Source: Belnapia rosea (GTDB lineage Bacteria > Pseudomonadota > Alphaproteobacteria > Acetobacterales > Acetobacteraceae). From it: DNA of 64,000 bases. Location of the stretch: positions 1,213,912-1,277,911 of the forward strand of contig NZ_FMZX01000001.1 in assembly GCF_900101615.1 (NCBI RefSeq), written 5' to 3'. The stretch's first letter is position 1. Every line of letters begins with the position of its first letter. Made by a program: the position numbers and the translations under genes. Below, one piece after another: positions 59,237 through 64,000 of this stretch. The notes below the pieces were generated by a model. It did not search any database and was not told the origin of the DNA. It saw only the letters and a program-made list of their open reading frames with translations.

Positions 59237-59857
59237 ATGCCAACCGACCTGCCCAACCTGCTGACGCTGTCGCGTATCGCAGCCATCCCGCTGCTGGTGC
59301 TGCTGGTGGCGTTGCGCACGCCCTTGGGCGATGTCGGCGCCTGCCTGGTCTTCTCGCTCGCCGCCATCACCGACTATTTCGACGGCAAGATCGCGCGCCA
59401 GCGCCAGAGCATCTCCGGCTTCGGCCGCATGCTGGACCCGATCGCCGACAAGCTGCTGGTCGCCGCCGCGCTGATGCTGCTGGCCGGGCTCGGCCGCCTG
59501 CCGGGCCTGTCGCTCTACCCCGCGATTCTCATCATGCTGCGGGAGATCCTGGTTTCCGGCCTCCGCGAATACCTGGCCGAACTGCGCATCGGCCTGCCGG
59601 TGACGCGGTTGGCGAAGTGGAAGACCGGCTTCCAGATGGGCGCGCTGGGCACGCTACTGGCCGGCGAGACCGGCGCCGCCGTCCTGCATCTCTCCTTCCT
59701 GCCGGTGGCGCTCATCGGCGAGGCGATGCTCTGGACCGCGGCGGCCCTCACGCTCGTCACCGGCTGGGACTATCTGCTGGCGGGCATCCGCAATGCGGAG
59801 ACGACGGCGTCGCCCAAGCCGGCGGATCGCCGCACGGAACCAGCCATACGTCCTTGA
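59237..59857 (+). CDS. pgsA: Phosphatidylglycerophosphate synthase
   Basis: 206 residues. The CDP-alcohol phosphotransferase motif D-x2-DG-x2-AR-x8-G-x3-D-x3-D is present as TDYFDGKIAR followed by GRMLDPIADK. Several membrane helices follow. It makes phosphatidylglycerol phosphate. The uvrC-pgsA pair is common in proteobacteria. Confidence 0.93.
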   Translation: MPTDLPNLLTLSRIAAIPLLVLLVALRTPLGDVGACLVFSLAAITDYFDGKIARQRQSISGFGRMLDPIADKLLVAAALMLLAGLGRLPGLSLYPAILIMLREILVSGLREYLAELRIGLPVTRLAKWKTGFQMGALGTLLAGETGAAVLHLSFLPVALIGEAMLWTAAALTLVTGWDYLLAGIRNAETTASPKPADRRTEPAIRP

Positions 59858-59909
59858 CGCTCTTTCCCTTGAGGCGCGGCCGGTGGCAGCGCATGGTGCA
59901 GCCGATTCA

Positions 59910-59932
59910 CCCGGCCGGCACGCTCGGCCGGG
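59910..59932. terminator. Weak hairpin between pgsA and the lipoprotein gene
   Basis: CCCGGCCG and CGGCCGGG form an 8-bp stem with a seven-base loop, 17 bases before the lipoprotein ATG. No T tract. It could affect readthrough or translation start. Confidence 0.35.
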
Positions 59933-59948
59933 ACCACAGGAGTTGACG

Positions 59949-60635
59949 ATGCGACGGATTGGCGGATCGGCGGCGGCACTCGGCCTGGCCGCGCTGCTCG
60001 GGGGCTGCGGCTGGGCGAATACGGCCAGCTACAAGGCGGTGAACGGCGTGACCAATGCCGGTGCATCCGTCGGCATGCCCTGGGGCCGGATGGACGCCAC
60101 GCCGCCGGAGCAGAGCGAGACCATTGCCCGCATCAGCGGCCAGCCGCCGCAGCTCGCCTCGCTGCGGCCGGAGGAGGGCAATGTCTGGCCGGCGCAGGAA
60201 GGCCCGCGCGCGACCCTCGCCAATCCCGACGCCGCCATGCGCAACATCCCCGCCTATCGTCCGGGCGAGCTGGACCGCATGTCGGCACCGGCCGGCCGCT
60301 CGACCTGGCAGCCGACCGACCCGCCGGTTCCGCCACGGGCCCCGCCCGGCATCAACAGCTCCTCATCCCCGCCGCCGCCGCCGATCCGCCAGATGGATCC
60401 GCCGCGCGCCACAGTCCTTCCGCCGCCTGTCGGCGCCACCTCGCCGCCGCCGGCGCGGACGGATGGGCGGGTGATCCAGACCCCCTCCGGTCCCGTCACC
60501 ACCACCGGCGGCACCGGCCGGGTGCAGGGCTACGTCACCCCGGGCGGCGGCACCGGCACGCTGCATAATGACGGCAACACCACCACCTTCGTCGGCCCCA
60601 ACGGTCAGGTGCAGACCATGCCCACGCCGCGCTGA
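59949..60635 (+). CDS. Hypothetical Pro/Gly-rich lipoprotein
   Basis: 228 residues. Signal with lipobox LLGGC (C20) gives an anchored lipoprotein. The middle (about 110-170) is Pro-rich with PPPPP runs; the end holds a Gly/Thr/Asn stretch. No family recognised. Start ATG follows the pgsA gap; moaD comes nine bases after the stop. Confidence 0.65.
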   Translation: MRRIGGSAAALGLAALLGGCGWANTASYKAVNGVTNAGASVGMPWGRMDATPPEQSETIARISGQPPQLASLRPEEGNVWPAQEGPRATLANPDAAMRNIPAYRPGELDRMSAPAGRSTWQPTDPPVPPRAPPGINSSSSPPPPPIRQMDPPRATVLPPPVGATSPPPARTDGRVIQTPSGPVTTTGGTGRVQGYVTPGGGTGTLHNDGNTTTFVGPNGQVQTMPTPR

Positions 60636-60644
60636 GGCCAACCC

Positions 60645-60896
60645 GTGCGCGTGCTCTATTTCGCCTGGGTGAAGCAGCATGTCGGCGTTGCGGAGGAGGA
60701 GGTGGCCCCGCCGCCCGAGGTGCGGGACGTGGCCGGGCTGATCGACTGGCTGGCCGGACGCAGCCCTGGCCATGCCGCCGCATTCGCCAACCGCAAGACG
60801 ATCCGCGCCGCGGTGAACCAGGATTTCGCCGGGCCTGACCACCCGGTGACGGCGGGCGACGAGATCGCCTTCTTCCCCCCGGTGACCGGCGGATGA
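60645..60896 (+). CDS. moaD: Molybdopterin synthase sulfur-carrier subunit MoaD
   Basis: 83 residues with a ubiquitin-like fold: starts RVLYFAWVKQHVG and ends FFPPVTGG, the C-terminal Gly-Gly that is thiocarboxylated. GTG start. Overlaps moaE by four bases. Supplies sulfur for molybdopterin, needed by the molybdoenzyme at 5.4-7.7 kb. Confidence 0.93.
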   Translation: MRVLYFAWVKQHVGVAEEEVAPPPEVRDVAGLIDWLAGRSPGHAAAFANRKTIRAAVNQDFAGPDHPVTAGDEIAFFPPVTGG

Positions 60897-61348
60897 CGCC
60901 CCGCATCGCCATCCAGGAGGCGCCCTTCGACCTCGCCGAGGAGACCGCGCGGCTGACCGAGGGCCGCAGCGATATCGGCGGCCTCGCCAGCTTCGTCGGC
61001 CTCTGCCGCGCCGATGACGGGCTGGCGGCGATGGTGCTCGAGCATTACCCGGGCATGACGGAGCGGGCGATCACCCGAATCGCCGAGGAGGCCGCCGGGC
61101 GCTGGCCGCTGTTCGGGATCACTGTCATCCACCGGGTCGGGCGGTTGCCGCCGGGGGCGCCGATCGTGCTCGTGCTCACCGCCTCGGCCCATCGCGCCGC
61201 GGCGCTCGAGAGCTGCGCCTTCCTGATCGATTGGCTGAAGACCGGCGCGCCCTTCTGGAAGCGCGAGGAACTCGCCGATGGCGAGTCCCGCTGGGTCGAG
61301 GCCAAGGCGGCTGACGACGCGGCCGCCGCGCGCTGGACCGCGGCTTGA
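60893..61348 (+). CDS. moaE: Molybdopterin synthase catalytic subunit MoaE
   Basis: 151 residues. Hallmark blocks ASFVGLCRADD, LEHYPGMTERAI, IHRVGRLPPG and a C-terminal KTGAPFWKREE with the catalytic Lys. Forms the synthase with MoaD. Overlaps the VOC gene (TTG start) by four bases. Confidence 0.95.
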   Translation: MTPRIAIQEAPFDLAEETARLTEGRSDIGGLASFVGLCRADDGLAAMVLEHYPGMTERAITRIAEEAAGRWPLFGITVIHRVGRLPPGAPIVLVLTASAHRAAALESCAFLIDWLKTGAPFWKREELADGESRWVEAKAADDAAAARWTAA

Positions 61349-61719
61349 CCCTCGGCCCGCTGGCCCGCCTGGAACTCGCCTGCCATGACCTGCAGCGGCA
61401 ACGGGAATTCTATGCCCGCATCCTGCAGCTGCCGGTACTTGGCCCCGGGCCCGGGCTCAGCTTCGCCATGGGGCCGGTGACGCTGGTGCTGCGGCCGCGG
61501 GGCGATGTGCTCTTCCCCGCCTCGGCGGCTGGCCCTTGCGAGCCGGGCACGCTCATCGCCCTCACCGTCGAGGACGCCGAGCTGGACCGCTGGCACCGGC
61601 GCATGCTGACGCTGCGCGTCGCGGTGCTGGATGCGCCGGGCCCGGCCGGGGCACCGCCGAGGATGATGCGGGTCGCCGATCCCGAGGGCAATGTGATCGA
61701 GCTCTTCGTCCCGGCGTGA
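61345..61719 (+). CDS. VOC-family protein
   Basis: 124 residues. Begins RLELACHDLQRQREFYARILQLPV and ends MMRVADPEGNVIELFVP, the VOC pattern with metal-ligand His and Glu. TTG start in the overlap with moaE. Function unknown. Confidence 0.83.
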   Translation: MTLGPLARLELACHDLQRQREFYARILQLPVLGPGPGLSFAMGPVTLVLRPRGDVLFPASAAGPCEPGTLIALTVEDAELDRWHRRMLTLRVAVLDAPGPAGAPPRMMRVADPEGNVIELFVPA

Positions 61720-63047
61720 GCCTCCTCCTCGGGGCACTGCTCTTGATCTGGCCGGCGCTGCTGAACGGCTATCCGCTTGTCTTCAGCGATACCGGCGCCT
61801 TCCTTGCGCTGACAGTCGAGGGCTGGCCGGTCTGGGACAAGCCGCCCGCCTATGGGCTGGCGCTGCGCGCCTTCAGCCTCGGGATAGGCCTCTGGGGCCC
61901 GGCGCTGGCCCAGGGGCTGCTGCTCTCCTGGCTGTTGCGGCTCGTGCAGCGGGGCTTCCTTGGCGAGGCCGGCGCGGGGCGCCACCTGCTGCTGTGCGCC
62001 GGCCTCGCCGCCGGGACGGCCGCGCCCTGGTTCACCGCGCTGCTGCTGCCGGATATCCTGGCGCCGGCCCTGGTGCTCTCCATCGCCCTGCTTGGCTTCG
62101 TCGGAGAGCGCCTGTCGGTGGCCGAACGCCTTGGCCTCCAGGCGCTGGCGGCCTTCACCATGGCGGCGCACCCCTCCCACCTGCCGCTCGGCATGGCGCT
62201 GCTGGTACCGGTGCTCGCGCTGCGGCGCCCGGTGCTGCGCTGCGCGCTGCCGCTGGGCGTGGCGCTCGGGTTGGTGATGGCGGGCAATCTCGCCCTGCAT
62301 GGGCGCCCTGCCCTCTCCCCCTTCGGCGCCGTCTTCCCGCTCGCCCGTCTGGTGGCGGATGGGCCCGCCGCGCGGATTATCGCGGCGCGCTGCCCGGCCT
62401 CCGGCTGGGAGCTCTGCCGCTGGGTTGGGCGCCTGCCACAAGACTCGGACGAGTTCCTGTGGTCCCGAACCGGCCCGGTCTGGAGCCCGCGCGGCGATGG
62501 CGCGCTTCCAGGCGGCCCGATCAGCCTCGCACCGGAGGCCAGCGCCATCCTTGCTGAGACGCTGCTGCGGGAGCCCTTCGGCGTGCTGCGGGCGGCCCTG
62601 GCGAATGGCTGGGCGCAGCTTTGGCGGGACAGGGTGGGCGACGTGCTCGGGCCGGAACACCTGGCTGCATCGGTCGGTCGGCAATTGAGCCTCGGCTTCC
62701 CAACGGCTGAGGGCGCGCGATTCGCCGCCGGGCTGCAGGCGGTTGGCCAGTTGCCGATGGCGGCGGCCCCCTTCCTGCTGGTGCATCCGGTCGTCCTGCT
62801 ATGCGGCGCCGCCGGCGCCCTGCTGGGCGGCTGGCGGGCCTGGCGGGCGGGGGACCGGGCACTGCTCGGGCTGGTTGTCGGAGTGCTGGTCGGCGTGCTG
62901 GCGAATGCGCTGGTGACCGGAGCCCTTTCCGGCCCGCATGACCGCTACGGCGCGCGCATCGCTTGGCTCCTGCCACTCGCCGCGCTGCTGGCGCTTCGGC
63001 CGGTGCCGAAGCAAGCGGCGGGCGCCGCATCCAGACTGCCGGCATGA
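61716..63047 (+). CDS. Hypothetical multi-pass membrane protein
   Basis: 443 residues from a GTG in the VOC stop overlap. About nine to ten hydrophobic segments, with a soluble loop around residues 225-330. The first segments and an early aspartate (SDTGAF) recall glycosyltransferase-C-like membrane enzymes, but I see no firm motif. Coupled to the TauE-like gene by ATGA. Confidence 0.65.
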   Translation: MSLLLGALLLIWPALLNGYPLVFSDTGAFLALTVEGWPVWDKPPAYGLALRAFSLGIGLWGPALAQGLLLSWLLRLVQRGFLGEAGAGRHLLLCAGLAAGTAAPWFTALLLPDILAPALVLSIALLGFVGERLSVAERLGLQALAAFTMAAHPSHLPLGMALLVPVLALRRPVLRCALPLGVALGLVMAGNLALHGRPALSPFGAVFPLARLVADGPAARIIAARCPASGWELCRWVGRLPQDSDEFLWSRTGPVWSPRGDGALPGGPISLAPEASAILAETLLREPFGVLRAALANGWAQLWRDRVGDVLGPEHLAASVGRQLSLGFPTAEGARFAAGLQAVGQLPMAAAPFLLVHPVVLLCGAAGALLGGWRAWRAGDRALLGLVVGVLVGVLANALVTGALSGPHDRYGARIAWLLPLAALLALRPVPKQAAGAASRLPA

Positions 63048-63787
63048 CCCTGATCGATGCCCTGCCGGTGATCGGCGCCTTCCTCCTTGCCGGCTTCGTC
63101 AAAGGCTTGGCCGGCTTCGGCCTGCCGACCGTGACCCTCGGCCTCCTCGTCCTCGTCCGGCCGCTGCCGGATGCGATGGCCCTGATGCTGGTGCCGGCGC
63201 TGGCGACCAATATCTGGCAGGGCTTCGTCGGCCCGGCCCTGGTGCCGGCGCTGCGGCGGCTCTGGCCTTTCCTGCTCGCGGCGGGGCTCGGGGCCCTGGC
63301 GGGCACCGGCATCCTGGCGCGATCGGACGCCGTGATGCTCTCCGGCCTGCTTGGGCTGCTGCTGGTGGCCTCGGCGGCGCTCTCCCTCTCCGGCTGGCCC
63401 GTGCCCCAACCCGGACCGGAGCGGGAGCGGTGGGTCTCGCCTCTGGTCGGACTCGCCTCTGGACTGGTGACGGGGATGACGGGCAGCTTCCTGATGCCGG
63501 CGGCGCCTTACCTTGTCGCGCTGCGGCTGCCGCCTCAGCAATTCATCCAGGGCTTCGGCCTCGGCGTGATCGTGGCGACGGGTGCCCTGGCGATCGGCCT
63601 CGCCGGTGGCGGGCTGCTGCCGCCGGAGATTGGCCTCGCCTCGCTGGCCGGGGTGGTGCCGGCCTTCCTCGGCATGGCCCTCGGCCAGCGCCTGCGGCGC
63701 GGCATGCCCGAGGCACGGTTCCGCAAGGTGGTGCAGGCAGCGCTCGGGCTGCTCGGCCTCTACCTCGCGCTGCGCGCTTTCACCTAA
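63044..63787 (+). CDS. TauE/SafE-family sulfite-exporter-like permease
   Basis: 247 residues, about eight membrane helices in two halves, beginning GAFLLAGFVKGLAGFGLPTV, the TauE/SafE start, and with the second-half repeat LASGLVTGMTGSFLMPAAPY. May export sulfite or sulfonates. The TAA stop touches the left end of the IS630-type element. Confidence 0.88.
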   Translation: MTLIDALPVIGAFLLAGFVKGLAGFGLPTVTLGLLVLVRPLPDAMALMLVPALATNIWQGFVGPALVPALRRLWPFLLAAGLGALAGTGILARSDAVMLSGLLGLLLVASAALSLSGWPVPQPGPERERWVSPLVGLASGLVTGMTGSFLMPAAPYLVALRLPPQQFIQGFGLGVIVATGALAIGLAGGGLLPPEIGLASLAGVVPAFLGMALGQRLRRGMPEARFRKVVQAALGLLGLYLALRAFT

Positions 63788-64000
63788 TACCAAGTCTCCG
63801 AGAGCGTGACTCGTTGGGGATTCCCAGACTGGCGTCGCTCTGATTCAACATGGCGAACAGGGGAGCTTCGCCATGCCCATCCCACTCCGAGCTGACTTTG
63901 ACGCAGCTGGGCTTCGTGCTGCGGCTCGCCGGACCAAGGATGCGGCCCAAGCCCGTCGCCTGCTGGCCTTGGCTGCCGTTTACGACGGAGTGTCGCGCAC
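63788..64000 (+). mobile_element. Left end of an IS630-family insertion sequence (partial)
   Basis: The last 213 bases of the window start right after the permease TAA stop and lead into a transposase gene. The leader carries short internal inverted repeats (AGAGCG with CGCTCT; AGTCT with AGACT). IS630 elements insert at TA, and a TA pair lies at the boundary. The right end is outside the window, so neither the repeat nor target duplication can be confirmed. Confidence 0.6.
63873..64000 (+). CDS. IS630-family transposase, N-terminal part (truncated by the window)
   Basis: The first about 42 codons are present. They begin MPIPLRADFDAAGLRAAARR and continue TKDAAQARRLLALAAVYDG, the usual N-terminus of a common alphaproteobacterial IS630 transposase, before its helix-turn-helix and DDE domain. 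GGGGAG precedes the ATG. It runs off the right edge. Confidence 0.8.
   Translation, partial: MPIPLRADFDAAGLRAAARRTKDAAQARRLLALAAVYDGVSR

Overview
The window is one continuous piece of a very GC-rich bacterial chromosome with tightly packed genes, many of them joined by ATGA or GTGA overlaps. Kdo biosynthesis and a flagellin indicate a flagellated Gram-negative cell. A GTTC-N7-GTTC LexA box, a zinc-finger DinB and the gene content point to an alphaproteobacterium, most likely Rhodospirillales/Acetobacteraceae (Roseomonas-like). The taxon is inferred from gene content and motifs, not from a search.

Layout. 1-3.9 kb: iron/siderophore uptake (end of a TonB-dependent receptor, PKHD hydroxylase, PepSY membrane protein, ExbB, ExbD, TonB). 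3.9-10.5 kb: a PhoX-like phosphatase overlapping a molybdopterin S/N-oxide reductase, then a class III aminotransferase and an O-antigen-ligase-like protein. 10.5-16.4 kb (minus): kdsA-kdsB-kdsD-kdpD-kdpE, in which Kdo sugar synthesis is fused to a K+ sensor pair without the Kdp pump. 16.6-18.2 kb: flagellin and a lipoprotein. 18.3-22.5 kb: a tricarboxylate-type catabolic cluster (Bug binding protein, TcuA-like flavoprotein, FCD-GntR regulator, CitE-like lyase) with a clear operator. 22.6-26.8 kb: chloroperoxidase-like hydrolase, MFS exporter divergent from a LysR regulator, and a second Bug protein. 26.9-39.6 kb: housekeeping (lepA, pheST, rplT, rpmI, a HerA-type ATPase, dapF, mtaB, ftsY), interrupted by an SOS-boxed Y-family polymerase. 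39.6-42.2 kb: small exported proteins, creatininase and Nudix.

42.3-46.7 kb (minus): tkt-gap-pgk, the triose/pentose phosphate operon. 46.8-51.7 kb: VIT-family transporter, M20 hydrolase, VOC protein, and a coupled pair of a heme-oxygenase-fold redox enzyme and a SAM methyltransferase, the most open-ended functional unit here. 51.8-56.9 kb: deacetylase-like hydrolase with TusA, ROK kinase, zinc-finger DinB, and a folM/folB-like pterin pair. 57.2-63.8 kb: uvrC, pgsA, a Pro-rich lipoprotein, moaD, moaE, a VOC protein, a large membrane protein and a TauE-type permease. At the right edge an IS630-family transposase begins directly after the permease gene.

How parts connect. MoaD/MoaE make the cofactor used by the molybdoenzyme about 55 kb away. 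Two different translesion polymerases lie in the window, and one has a visible LexA box. Several regulatory DNA sites can be read directly: the GntR palindrome before tcuA, a LysR T-N11-A site before the MFS/LysR pair, the SOS box, and hairpin terminators between convergent genes. No tRNA, rRNA or CRISPR array was seen.
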